DNA of 30,009 bases from GCA-2687025 sp964473525 (GTDB lineage Bacteria > Poribacteria > WGA-4E > GCA-2687025): the NCBI GenBank assembly GCA_964473525.1, contig CAYYPK010000064.1, positions 1-30,009 on the forward strand. Direction: 5' to 3'. The position numbers and the translations under genes were made by a program. The notes beneath the pieces are model-generated. The model saw only the letters and a program-made list of their open reading frames with translations, did not search any database and was not told the origin of the DNA. The stretch's first letter is position 1, and the number at the start of each line of letters is the position of its first letter. Below, piece after piece: positions 1 to 8,393 of this stretch.

Positions 1-336
1 ATGGTTCCCATGGGGTAGAAGGGCTGGTTCAGGAGAACCCTCGAGTCATGCTTGCCGCAGCGATCCTGGCGCGGTACGACGTTAAGGAGTCGAGAACCCA
101 CGCACTCAGAGTATAGGCAGCTCCGGACGCATCGATGTCGTTGCGGTACCCAACGCGCGGATGTCAGACTGATCGACCGGCGCCGTCGCTCTGCTACCTC
201 ATCGACCGTGTCGATTGCCAAGGTGCGAGGGGAGCCCGTCGGTGTGAGTCGACCTGACGAGGTCATTCCATATCAGGATGACGCACCGCGAAGCCCTGGC
301 CGTGGCGACGGCGTGGCGTGTTGAGAACACGGAGGA
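1..336. other. Left-edge region without a convincing gene
   Basis: No complete gene is supported here. One frame on the + strand is open from the window edge to a TAG at 114-116 and reads rather like protein (residues such as ENPRVMLAAAILARY). It could be the last 37 codons of a gene starting outside the window. The wording recalls the C-terminal part of isocitrate/isopropylmalate dehydrogenases, but the match is too short to name. A TTG-started frame at 52-324 is arginine-rich and low in complexity, like a non-coding frame of G+C-rich DNA. Bases 117-336 would hold the leader of the symporter gene; no clear promoter was seen. Confidence 0.35.
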
Positions 337-342
337 ATGCGC

Positions 343-1740
343 ATGACGTCAGCGGGCGTCGCGCTCATGGTTCTCACGGCGGCGGCGTTCTCCGTCGCGG
401 GCCTGGCGTACGCGCGTAGGCGCCGCCCAACGCTCGACGACTTCGTCACGGCGCGTAACTCTCTTGGGCCGGGGGCGGCGGCGGGCACGCTCGTCGCATC
501 CGGCATGGGTGGCTGGATCCTGTTCTCTCCGGCCGAGGCCGCCGTCGTGGGCGGCCTGCCTGCGATGCTGGGGTACGGTCTCGGCAGCGCCGGCGCCCTC
601 GCCATCTTCGTAGCGGTCGGTGTGCGGCTACGTCGCGTCAATCCCAACGGACGGACGTTGCCCGAGTACGTCCTGCTGCGACTCGGCAAGCCCATGTACG
701 CGGTCGTCATGCTCACGATGGTCTTCTACATGGCGGTCTACCTGGCGGCCGAACTCACCGGCATCGCCTTGGCCGCCCAGATGACCTATGGCGTGCCGCT
801 GGCTGTCACGGCGTCGGTGATTGGGCTCGGCACGGTCGCTTACACCGCGACGGGTGGGTTGCCGGCGTCGGTCTTCACGGACCGTGTACAGACATGGCTC
901 ATCATCCCTCTCCTGAGCGTCGTGTTCTGCGCGGCGATGGCGCTGAGCGCAGACTCGCGACCGTTCGCGACGCTCGCCCAGACCGCGCCCGAGCTTCTCA
1001 GTTTCGGCAACCGAGGAGGCATCGAATACGGCCTCACGCTCGTGATCGCCATCGTCGGGGCGGAACTGTTCAACCAGGCGAACTGGCAACGCGTGTACGC
1101 CGCCGACTCCGCGAAGACGGCGGCTCGGGCGTTCCTCTTGGCGGGCGGGGCCGTCCTGCTGATCGTCGTGGCGATGGGGGTGTTCGGGCTGCTGGCGGTG
1201 GCCCACGGCGCCGCGGACGTGCCGTCCGTCGCGATGTTCACCTACGTGTTACAGGCGCTGCCGGGATGGGTGGTCCTGCTGACGATGGTCCTCGCCGTGG
1301 CCCTGGTCATGAGTAGCATGGACTCGCTGCTAAACGGCATCGCCAGCCTGTTTACCGTGGATGTCGCGAAGCTTACCAGCAAGACATCGGACGCGCGGGC
1401 GCTACGCCCAGCGCGGTGGATCACGTTCGCCCTAGCCGTCGGCGCCATCGCCGTCGCCACGAAGGGCGTCAGCGTCCTGTATCTGTTCCTGCTGGCGGAC
1501 CTCGTGTGTGTCGCCGCGGCGTTCCCGGTAGTCTACTGCCTGTATTCGTCACGTCCGGGAGGGCGTGGCGCGGTCGTCTCAACGGCAGTGGGGCTTGTCG
1601 CGGGCGCAGCCCTGTTCCCGCCGCCGGACTTCAGTCGCGGGAATCTGCTGCATGCCTTCGTCGTCGCGCTCGCGGCGCCCGCCCTGGTGTCAATGCTGCT
1701 GACTAGCGCCCGGCGGGGCGAGAGCGACAGGCGCGGCTAG
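343..1740 (+). CDS. Sodium:solute symporter family (SSS) transporter
   Basis: A 465-residue polytopic membrane protein of the sodium:solute symporter family, importing an unknown small solute with Na+. Seen directly: about a dozen hydrophobic segments, with the family-like stretch ASGMGGWILFSPAEAA near the N terminus, and AAELTGIALAA and YTATGGLPASVFTDRVQ in the middle. Length is normal for the family. The start at 343 is preferred over the ATG at 337: the GGAGGA at 331-336 abuts 337 but lies a normal 6 bases before 343. The C terminus ends in a short charged tail. The gene stands alone, followed by a 133-base gap with a promoter candidate. The substrate cannot be told from sequence; proline, sugars, carboxylates and others are possible. 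Confidence 0.9.
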   Translation: MTSAGVALMVLTAAAFSVAGLAYARRRRPTLDDFVTARNSLGPGAAAGTLVASGMGGWILFSPAEAAVVGGLPAMLGYGLGSAGALAIFVAVGVRLRRVNPNGRTLPEYVLLRLGKPMYAVVMLTMVFYMAVYLAAELTGIALAAQMTYGVPLAVTASVIGLGTVAYTATGGLPASVFTDRVQTWLIIPLLSVVFCAAMALSADSRPFATLAQTAPELLSFGNRGGIEYGLTLVIAIVGAELFNQANWQRVYAADSAKTAARAFLLAGGAVLLIVVAMGVFGLLAVAHGAADVPSVAMFTYVLQALPGWVVLLTMVLAVALVMSSMDSLLNGIASLFTVDVAKLTSKTSDARALRPARWITFALAVGAIAVATKGVSVLYLFLLADLVCVAAAFPVVYCLYSSRPGGRGAVVSTAVGLVAGAALFPPPDFSRGNLLHAFVVALAAPALVSMLLTSARRGESDRRG

Positions 1741-1807
1741 CCAGGCTGCGCGGCAGCCGCTCGTACCGCCCAACGGCGGCGTTCGTAGCACGGTCGGCCG
1801 GCCGGGT

Positions 1808-1837
1808 TTGCCCGGCGGGTCGTGGTCTGCCTACAAT
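1808..1837 (+). promoter_or_regulatory. Sigma70-like promoter candidate for the gcvPB unit
   Basis: TTGCCC at 1808-1813, an 18-base spacer, then TACAAT at 1832-1837 (5 of 6 matches to the -10 consensus, unusual in such G+C-rich DNA). Transcription would begin near 1844, giving a leader of about 30 bases to the TTG start at 1874. A 6-bp inverted repeat, GCCGGG/CCCGGC at 1801-1816, overlaps the -35 box; it could be an operator or chance. Confidence 0.5.
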
Positions 1838-1873
1838 CCGAGTGCGCGACGCACTGACAGAAGGGACTCTCCG

Positions 1874-3325
1874 TTGACCGAGCCGTACGTCTTCGAGAAG
1901 AGCTCACCGGGCCGCCGCGCCGTCCGCATGCCTGCGTCGGACGTGCCGCACGCGCCTCTGTCGGACCTGATTCCATCAGAGCATCTGCGTCCCGAGCCCG
2001 CGGAGCTGCCAGAGCTGAGCGAGTTAGACGTCGTCAGGCACTTCACGCGGCTGTCGCAGCTGAACTTCAGCATCGACACGAACCCGTACCCGCTCGGGTC
2101 GTGCACGATGAAGTACAACCCGAAGGTCAACGAGACGGTGGCGGCGATGCCTGGCTTCGGGCGCGTGCACCCGTACACGCCCGACCGTCTGGCGCAGGGC
2201 GTGCTGCGTCTCTGCGACGACCTGCAACGCCGTCTCTGCGAAATATGCGGCATGGATGCCTTCACGCTGCAGCCGGCTGCAGGCGCGCACGGTGAGGCGT
2301 TGGGAATGCTCATCGCTCACGCCTACCACGCAAAACGGGGTCGGCCCAAACGCCGCGTGCTGATCCCCGACTCCGCGCACGGCACAAACCCCGCGAGCGC
2401 CGCGCTGCTCGGATACGACGTGACCACGGTGCCGTCGAACGCGGACGGTGAAGTCGACGTGGACGCCCTGCGCGAAGCGCTTGACGACGATGTCGCCGCG
2501 CTCATGCTCACGAATCCCAACACGCTTGGCGTCGTCGAGACGCGCGTGCGCGAGATCGTCGACATGGTCCACGACGCGGACGGCCTCGTCTACTACGATG
2601 GGGCGAACCTGAACGCCATCGTCGGCACTGCGCGTCCTGGCGACATGGGCTTCGACATCGTGCACCTGAACCTCCACAAGACGTTCTCGACGCCTCACGG
2701 AGGCGGAGGCCCGGGTGCTGGCCCGGTGGGCGTCAAAGCCGAGTTGGCGCGGTTCCTTCCCACGCCTGTCGTGGGGGGCGCCTTGAGGTGGGACCACGAC
2801 CGCCCGGAATCTGTGGGTCGCATGCGGTCGTTCGTGGGGAACTTTGGCATCATCGTCCGCGCGTACACGTACATCGTGTCCAACGGAGGGGACGGGCTGC
2901 GGGACATCAGTCGGCACGCCGTCCTCAACGCGAATTACATCCTCACACGCCTGCGAGACGCGTACCCACCCGCCGTCGACCGCGTGTGCAAGCACGAGTG
3001 CGTCCTGTCGGCGCGCGACATGGCGCGCGATCATGGCGTCACCGCGACGGACGTTGCGAAGGCTCTGCTGGACTACGGCTACCACGCGCCGACGATCTAC
3101 TTCCCGCTGCCCGCCGTCACGCCGGAGGCGATCATGGTCGAGCCGACCGAGACGGAGTCGAAGGAGACACTCGACGGCTTCATCGACGCCATGCGGCAAA
3201 TCGCGGACGAGGCGCGCGACGACGCCGAGGCGTTACGGACGCGGCCGCGGACGACGCCCGTGCGGCGACTCGACGAGGTCGCCGCCGCGCGCAAGCCCAA
3301 GCTCCGATGGTCGGCCGAAGCATGA
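1874..3325 (+). CDS. gcvPB: Glycine dehydrogenase (decarboxylating) subunit 2
   Basis: The PLP-binding half of the split P protein of the glycine cleavage system. With GcvPA it decarboxylates glycine and passes the aminomethyl group to the lipoyl arm of the H protein. The 483-residue product has the usual GcvPB length. It begins MTEPYVFEKSSPGRRA, a typical N terminus, which supports the TTG at 1874 with AAGGGA 7 bases upstream rather than an upstream TTG at 1808. Other signatures: NPYPLGSCTMKYNPK, the SAHGTNPASAA loop, and LNLHKTFSTPHGGGGPG with the PLP lysine at about K269. No gcvPA, gcvH or gcvT lies in the window. The next gene overlaps by four bases and encodes a lipoyl-pathway enzyme, so the two are probably translationally coupled. 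Confidence 0.96.
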   Translation: MTEPYVFEKSSPGRRAVRMPASDVPHAPLSDLIPSEHLRPEPAELPELSELDVVRHFTRLSQLNFSIDTNPYPLGSCTMKYNPKVNETVAAMPGFGRVHPYTPDRLAQGVLRLCDDLQRRLCEICGMDAFTLQPAAGAHGEALGMLIAHAYHAKRGRPKRRVLIPDSAHGTNPASAALLGYDVTTVPSNADGEVDVDALREALDDDVAALMLTNPNTLGVVETRVREIVDMVHDADGLVYYDGANLNAIVGTARPGDMGFDIVHLNLHKTFSTPHGGGGPGAGPVGVKAELARFLPTPVVGGALRWDHDRPESVGRMRSFVGNFGIIVRAYTYIVSNGGDGLRDISRHAVLNANYILTRLRDAYPPAVDRVCKHECVLSARDMARDHGVTATDVAKALLDYGYHAPTIYFPLPAVTPEAIMVEPTETESKETLDGFIDAMRQIADEARDDAEALRTRPRTTPVRRLDEVAAARKPKLRWSAEA

Positions 3326-4143
3326 GCGGATGGCGCCTGCTCGACATGGGCGCCGCCGACGCCGCCTACAACATGGCCGTAGACGCCGCGCTCTTGCGGG
3401 GGCAGGGGTCGAGTTCGCCGCCGACGCTGCGGCTCTACCGGTGGTCGCGCCCTGCGGTGACGCTGGGCTATGGCCTACCCGCCGACGGCGCGGTCAATGT
3501 GGTTGGCTGCGCCGAGGCCCGTGTGGACGTGGCGCGACGATTGACCGGCGGGGGAGTCGTTGTCCACGACGGCGCGGCGACATTCAGCATCGTGGCCAGC
3601 CGAGCCCACGACGGCCTGCCGGCCACATCGCCAGGGCTGCACCGGTTTGCGATGGAGTTGGCGCGGTCTGCGTTGGTAGGCGTGGGCGTCGACGCGCGAC
3701 ACGCCGACGGAGCCCTCGCGGTAGCCGCTGACTCGCCCAACTGGTGCCTCGCGCGAGCGTACTGTCACGACCTGTTGGCGGCGGGCGGCAAGATGGCTGG
3801 AGGCGCTGACCGGAGAACCTCGCGAGGCGTGCTCTATCAGGGCTACGTGCGAGCATGGAGGCCATCGGCGGCCACCCTCGCTGCGGCGTACCCGCGCGGC
3901 GAGACGCCCTTGCCGGTGGACCAAGGCCCGTCGATGGACGAGGATAAGGTGCGGGCCGGCATCGCGACGGCCTTCGCGAGTCGCGTGGGCGCCGTACGGC
4001 CGGCCCAACTCACCTCGCGGGAGCGGACGGCGGCGCGGAGCATCGCCGAGACCTTCGCGCGCAGAACGTGGGTAAGTGGCCAGCGCTCTGAGATACGCCG
4101 GCTCCGGCGCGAGGTCGAGTTGGCGGCGACCCCGCAGAGCTGA
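3322..4143 (+). CDS. Lipoate/octanoate protein transferase, LipM-like
   Basis: A 273-residue member of the biotin/lipoate A/B ligase family. Seen: RRLTGGGVVVHDG, the family binding loop, and GGKMAGGADRR with the invariant lysine at K157, followed by GVLYQGYV. A cysteine at C142, 15 residues before the lysine, aligns by eye with the catalytic cysteine of Bacillus LipM, an octanoyl-ACP:protein N-octanoyltransferase. This favours a LipM-type transferase over an ATP-dependent LplA ligase. The ATG overlaps the gcvPB stop (ATGA), and a glycine-cleavage partner fits because the H protein must be lipoylated. LipM would still need a lipoyl synthase (LipA), not seen here. The family call is firm; the reaction subtype is inferred. 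Confidence 0.85.
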   Translation: MSGWRLLDMGAADAAYNMAVDAALLRGQGSSSPPTLRLYRWSRPAVTLGYGLPADGAVNVVGCAEARVDVARRLTGGGVVVHDGAATFSIVASRAHDGLPATSPGLHRFAMELARSALVGVGVDARHADGALAVAADSPNWCLARAYCHDLLAAGGKMAGGADRRTSRGVLYQGYVRAWRPSAATLAAAYPRGETPLPVDQGPSMDEDKVRAGIATAFASRVGAVRPAQLTSRERTAARSIAETFARRTWVSGQRSEIRRLRREVELAATPQS

Positions 4144-4164
4144 CCGTCAACGAAGGAGCCGACG

Positions 4165-5010
4165 TTGTTCGAGGAAGTCGCGCCTGGCATCTGCGCCGTG
4201 GAGCACGCCGTCGCCGAGGGGAAGAACGCCATCGTATGCGGCTCACGGCACGCGCTGCCGATAGACGCGGGCACGTACCCCGACGAGGGCGCCGCCATGG
4301 CGGACGCGGTGGCGGAACGGGGCTACGACGTGGCGCGTTTCGCACTCACGCACGGGCACGGCGACCATGTGCTGGGGTCAGAGGCGTTCGCCGCGTGTGA
4401 AGTGTACGCGCATGCGCTGACGCCGTCCGTCATGGCCGAGGGGATCCCTGGATGGACTAAGCGTTCGGGCCTCACCGAGACCCACTACCGTGAGCAACTC
4501 GCCTGGCCGACCGTCACGTTCACGGACGAGCTGCGCGTCGATCTCGGAGACGTCGCGGTGCATATGCTCCCCACGCCAGGGCACTCCTCCGACGGTGTGT
4601 CTATGTGGATTCCGAAGCACAAGACGCTCGTAGCTGGCGACGCCGTGACTACGGGCATCGTGCCCGCCATCGGCGACGGCGACAGCCGCGTCCTCCAACG
4701 GTCGCTGTACCGTCTCGTGGGGATGGATATTGACGTCCTCATCGCTGGCCACGGCCCCGTGCTGCACGGAGTGACGCGCGTGCGCGAGTGGCTCGGGTGG
4801 CTCGCGACGTACCTTGCGAACGTGCGCACGGCGGCGCGCGCGCTGGCAGCGACGGGCGCCACCGCGGCCGACATCGCGGGACAGATCGGCTACGACGAGC
4901 ACGTGGGCGGGCGCCTGCCGATGGACAGGCACGGCATGGGCCGGCGACATCGAGCCACCGTCGACGTGATTGTCAGCGAGGTGTTGGCCGAGGCCGCAGA
5001 CGCAGGCTAG
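4165..5010 (+). CDS. MBL-fold metallo-hydrolase
   Basis: A 281-residue metallo-beta-lactamase-fold hydrolase with all metal ligands visible: H63-G-H65-G-D67-H68, H140 in PTPGHS, D159 in AGDAV, and H196 in AGHGP. It probably binds two metal ions and hydrolyses a thioester, lactone or phosphoester; the substrate is unknown. It starts at TTG 4165 with AAGGAG at 4153-4158, 6 bases before. There is no signal peptide, so it is likely cytoplasmic. It follows the LipM-like gene by 21 bases and precedes the Ldh_2 gene by 10 bases, so it belongs to the same run. The pairing with a 2-hydroxyacid-type dehydrogenase suggests, but does not prove, a small-molecule catabolic role such as glyoxalase II-like thioester hydrolysis. 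Confidence 0.9.
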   Translation: MFEEVAPGICAVEHAVAEGKNAIVCGSRHALPIDAGTYPDEGAAMADAVAERGYDVARFALTHGHGDHVLGSEAFAACEVYAHALTPSVMAEGIPGWTKRSGLTETHYREQLAWPTVTFTDELRVDLGDVAVHMLPTPGHSSDGVSMWIPKHKTLVAGDAVTTGIVPAIGDGDSRVLQRSLYRLVGMDIDVLIAGHGPVLHGVTRVREWLGWLATYLANVRTAARALAATGATAADIAGQIGYDEHVGGRLPMDRHGMGRRHRATVDVIVSEVLAEAADAG

Positions 5011-5020
5011 GGAGAGAGCC

Positions 5021-6109
5021 ATGAGGGCGCCAGCGGACGAACTGCGGCAAGTCGTCGCAGCCTGCTTCCGCGCGTGCGGGATGGACGACGACGATGCCGA
5101 CTACCTGGCGGACACCCTTGTAGACGCCGACTTGTGCGGCGTGCACTCCCACGGCGCGCTGCGCGTGCCGGACTACGTGGCCAAGCTCACAGTGGAGGGG
5201 GTCGACCCGCGCGGCGTTCCAGCCGTCGTGCGTGAATTCGGGGCATGCGTCGTCGTGGACGGTGGCAACAGCATGGGGCAGATCGGCGTCAGATTCGCCA
5301 TGCAGCAGGCGATCGGCCTGGCGGCCACGCACGGCATTGCGGCAGCCGCGGTTCGCGGCAGCAACCATTGTGGCGCGGTGGGGTACGTCGCCCGTATGGC
5401 GCTGGAGGCGGGCATGATCGGGGTGGCGACGACGAACGCCCTGCCCACGATGGCGCCCTGGGGCGGCGCGGAACGCATCCTGGGCATCAACCCCGTGGCG
5501 TTTGCCATACCGGCCGGCGAGGAGCGCGCGGTCGAATACGACGCGGCGTTTAGCGGCTCGTCACACGGCAAGATACGCGTCTACGCGCAGAAGGGCGAGG
5601 CGATCCCCGAGGGCTGGGCGTTGGACGCCGCCGGGCGGCCGACGACGGACGCCACGGTCGCTCTAGACGGCCTCCTGGCGCCCATCGGCGCGTACAAGGG
5701 CACTGGTCTGGCGCTGGTGATGGGTGTTCTGTCGTCTCTGCTGTCTGGCGCGAGTTACGGCACGGAACTTGGGGACATGCATGCCGGGCCGCGCGCCGGC
5801 GAGGACGGGCATTTCGTCGCCGCTATCAACCCAGCGGCGTTCGAGGATCCGCGTGTGTTTGGGTCACGGATGGACGCCGCCATACGAGAGTGGCGCCAGT
5901 GCCGGCCCGCGAGCGGCTTCGACCGGGTGTACGCCCCTGGCGAAATCGAGGCCGAGCGTCGCCATCTCTACTCGGTCGAGGGGATCCCGCTTAACGCCGC
6001 CACGCTCACCGACGTAGCAGGCGCCGCGCGCGCGTTGGGCGTCGATACCCACACGTACGCATGGCTCGAAGCCCAGGAGCGGCGCGCCCAGGGCCTCGCG
6101 GGAATTTGA
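5021..6109 (+). CDS. Ldh_2 family NAD(P)-dependent oxidoreductase (malate/L-lactate dehydrogenase type)
   Basis: A 362-residue protein of the malate/L-lactate/ureidoglycolate dehydrogenase family, which reduces or oxidises 2-oxo/2-hydroxy acids with NAD(P)H. Seen: CGVHSHGALRVPDYV with the conserved His at residue 44, RGSNHCGAVGYVA, APWGG followed by GINPVAFAIP, and GAYKGTGLAL near residue 230. Length is normal. It starts at ATG 5021, 10 bases after the MBL gene, preceded by GGGAGAG. The substrate within the family (lactate, malate, sulfolactate, ureidoglycolate and others) cannot be fixed by eye. A second, damaged member lies at the right edge on the other strand. Confidence 0.93.
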   Translation: MRAPADELRQVVAACFRACGMDDDDADYLADTLVDADLCGVHSHGALRVPDYVAKLTVEGVDPRGVPAVVREFGACVVVDGGNSMGQIGVRFAMQQAIGLAATHGIAAAAVRGSNHCGAVGYVARMALEAGMIGVATTNALPTMAPWGGAERILGINPVAFAIPAGEERAVEYDAAFSGSSHGKIRVYAQKGEAIPEGWALDAAGRPTTDATVALDGLLAPIGAYKGTGLALVMGVLSSLLSGASYGTELGDMHAGPRAGEDGHFVAAINPAAFEDPRVFGSRMDAAIREWRQCRPASGFDRVYAPGEIEAERRHLYSVEGIPLNAATLTDVAGAARALGVDTHTYAWLEAQERRAQGLAGI

Positions 6110-6135
6110 CGCCTCTGGGTCGCGTTCGTTAAGAT
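6106..6135 (+). promoter_or_regulatory. Sigma70-like promoter candidate for the envelope module
   Basis: TTGACG at 6106-6111, overlapping the stop codon of the preceding gene, an 18-base spacer, then TAAGAT at 6130-6135. It lies in the 70-base gap before the VWA gene, predicting a start near 6142 and a leader of about 38 bases. The strong -35 and the position at a functional boundary support it; the -10 matches 4 of 6 bases. Confidence 0.45.
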
Positions 6136-6179
6136 ACGACAGTGCCCCCACGGCCCACGCCACCAGAGAACCCACGCGG

Positions 6180-8393
6180 ATGGAGACACGCGGCATACTG
6201 TCGACGCCCGGCGTCGTCACACTGTTGGCGGCCGGATTGGCGGTGGCGGCCTACCTGGCGTTGCGCGCGCGTCTCGACCGGCGCGATCTTCTCCTGCTCC
6301 TAACGGCCCGCATCGCTGTGCTCGCTCTGCTGTGGCTGGCGCTGCTGGAACCCACGCGGGTGTTCACGCGCGGGGTACGCATACCCGCGCAGGTGGCGGT
6401 GCTCGTCGACAGAAGCCAGAGCATGGCGATTGAGGACGAGTCGACCGCGGACGGCGCCGTCTCGCGCTGGAGCGTGGCGACGCGCGCGGCGGACTCCCTG
6501 TCCGAACGCCTGGGCGAACGGTTCGAAGTACGCGAGTACGTCTTCGATTCCGCTGCCGAACCACTTGTAGACGCCGTTTGGGGCGAGCCGGCTGGGCACG
6601 CGACCGACGTCGCGGCCGCCATCGACCTCGCCGCGCGTGACGCGCGCGGGGCGCCGCTAGCGGGTGTCGTACTCTTCACGGACGGGGCGCAGAATGTCGG
6701 ACGACAGGTGGCCGGCGAGACGTATGACGCGCCGATCTTCCCGGTCGGGGTGGGCCGTCCCGTGGCCGTCGCGGACATCGTCGTGTCTTCCTTGCGCGTG
6801 GGAGACACGCTCCTGGCCGGGGAGACGGCTCAGGTGAAGGCCAGCGTCGTGATACGCGGCTACCCCGGACGACAATTCACGGTTGCTCTGACGCGAGACG
6901 ACAGCCTCGTCAGCGCCGCCCGGGTGGACGCCGGAGGCGACGAGCACATTGAGGAGCTGGAGTTTCCGATCACCCCGGAGGCCGCGGGCTCGTATAGCTA
7001 CGGCGTGGAGATCGCGCCCCTTGCCGACGAACTCACGCCCGCCAACAATCGCGTGGGGCGCACGGTGACCGTTCTGCCCTCGCGCACGCGCGTGCTGCTG
7101 GCATGGGGCGCGCCAGACGCAGAATTCGCCGCGCTCCGCAGGTCGCTCCGGCGCGTGCCATCGGTGGACGTCACGGTCGCGATGGCAGCCATGCCCGACG
7201 TGCGGCGAGACGTGCGCTCGCCAGTCGCGCAGTCGGGCGCGTATCCCGTCGACGGGCCGTCATCACAACTGCCCGAGGACGCGGCGGAGCTGGACGCCTA
7301 CGATGTCGTCGTGCTCGGCGATCTCTCGCTGGCGCTGCTCAGCCCGAGGCAGCTCGCCTGGCTGACTGAGTTCGTGGAGGCGCGCGGCGGAGGCGTCGCG
7401 TGGTGCGCGGGCGAGCGGTGGCTTGCACGGCGCCTAGGCGTCGGCGGCGTCGAAGCGTTGCTGCCCGTGAACGTACCGACATCGGGCGCCAGACTTGCCG
7501 CCGCGGAGTTTGCCCCGTCGTTGACGCGCCAGGGACGGTCACACGCGGTGACGCAGCTTGCGCAGACGCCGCCGGACAACGACAGGCTATGGCGCCAGAT
7601 GCCCCTGTGGTCGCGTCTGTACGGGTCTCTCACGCCCAAGGTCGGCAGCACGACGCTGGTGAGCGGGCCAGGCGGGCGGGCGCCGGTCGTGATCTACCAC
7701 CGGGTCGGCGCGGGCAAGTCGATGCTGCTCGCCACGGACGCCATGTGGAAGTGGGCGCTCGCGGACGCCACTGGATCTCCCGCCGGCGCGACGTCGTACG
7801 ACAAGCTGTGGGCGCAGGCCGTGCGGTGGCTCGCAACGCCACCCGACACGCGGCAGGTGCGTCTGGAGATCCCCTTGGCTGATGTCGACACGGGCGCCAG
7901 CGTGCCGGTCACCGTGCGTGTGTTCGGCGCCGGATACGTCCCTGAACCGGACGCGGTCGTGCTCGTTGACGTGGAGAGCCCGACCGGCGACGCGGCGTCA
8001 GCGCCAGTCACCCCGGTCCCTGGAGACGTGGGCGCCTTCCGTGCGGTACTGCGCCCAACGCGCGAGGGCGTGTGGCGGCTGACGGCGTCGGCGACGGCGC
8101 GTGGCGTTGCCCTCGGACAGGACGCCGCGACGTTGTCCGTCCAGACGCCCAGGCTTGAGTTCCAGCGTCCCGGGCGAGACGACGCGTTTCTCGCCGGCAT
8201 CGCGGAGGCGTCCGGTGGGCGGTATGTCACCGTGGCGGAAGCGGGGAGCGTTGTGCCACTGCTGCGCGACAGCGACGAGACGCGCGACGTGCGTGAGCGA
8301 AAGGCGCTGTGGAACACGCCCGCGCTCCTCTTGGCGGTGGCCGCGCTTCTGGGGTCGGAGTGGTGGTTGCGCAAGAGGAGGGGTCTGGTTTGA
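6180..8393 (+). CDS. Membrane-anchored VWA-domain protein with GATase1-like domain
   Basis: A 737-residue membrane protein. Order seen: two N-terminal transmembrane segments (about 10-29 and 37-57); a von Willebrand A domain from about 72 with a MIDAS motif D77-R-S79-Q-S81 and FTDGAQN near 168; a beta-rich stretch of about 200-300, possibly CARDB/Ig-like; a class-I-amidotransferase-like region with DVVVLGD at 375 and GGGVAWCAGE near 405; further beta-rich sequence; and a last transmembrane segment of about 711-733 with a short basic tail. The layout resembles BatA-like VWA proteins, where the VWA domain faces the periplasm. No enzyme activity can be assigned, although C409 sits near the elbow of the amidotransferase-like region. 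The stop overlaps the next start (TTGA). Upstream spacing shows no strong ribosome binding site. Confidence 0.87.
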   Translation: METRGILSTPGVVTLLAAGLAVAAYLALRARLDRRDLLLLLTARIAVLALLWLALLEPTRVFTRGVRIPAQVAVLVDRSQSMAIEDESTADGAVSRWSVATRAADSLSERLGERFEVREYVFDSAAEPLVDAVWGEPAGHATDVAAAIDLAARDARGAPLAGVVLFTDGAQNVGRQVAGETYDAPIFPVGVGRPVAVADIVVSSLRVGDTLLAGETAQVKASVVIRGYPGRQFTVALTRDDSLVSAARVDAGGDEHIEELEFPITPEAAGSYSYGVEIAPLADELTPANNRVGRTVTVLPSRTRVLLAWGAPDAEFAALRRSLRRVPSVDVTVAMAAMPDVRRDVRSPVAQSGAYPVDGPSSQLPEDAAELDAYDVVVLGDLSLALLSPRQLAWLTEFVEARGGGVAWCAGERWLARRLGVGGVEALLPVNVPTSGARLAAAEFAPSLTRQGRSHAVTQLAQTPPDNDRLWRQMPLWSRLYGSLTPKVGSTTLVSGPGGRAPVVIYHRVGAGKSMLLATDAMWKWALADATGSPAGATSYDKLWAQAVRWLATPPDTRQVRLEIPLADVDTGASVPVTVRVFGAGYVPEPDAVVLVDVESPTGDAASAPVTPVPGDVGAFRAVLRPTREGVWRLTASATARGVALGQDAATLSVQTPRLEFQRPGRDDAFLAGIAEASGGRYVTVAEAGSVVPLLRDSDETRDVRERKALWNTPALLLAVAALLGSEWWLRKRRGLV

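Noticed and set aside
52..324. TTG-started 90-residue open frame on the + strand
   Set aside because: Arginine/serine-rich, low complexity, no ribosome binding site, and unlike any family; typical of chance open frames in G+C-rich DNA.
278..346. 22-codon ATG frame ending in an ATGA overlap with the symporter start
   Set aside because: The overlap is suggestive of a small leader gene, but the peptide has no recognisable feature and no ribosome binding site; not enough support.
1801..1816. Inverted repeat GCCGGG-TTTG-CCCGGC as a terminator of the symporter gene
   Set aside because: Short stem with no T-run after it, and it overlaps the promoter candidate; similar short palindromes are common in this G+C-rich gap.
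2024..3199. 391-residue open frame on the minus strand
   Set aside because: Lies wholly within gcvPB, is His/Arg/Val-rich and has no family signature; it mirrors the codon bias of the real gene.
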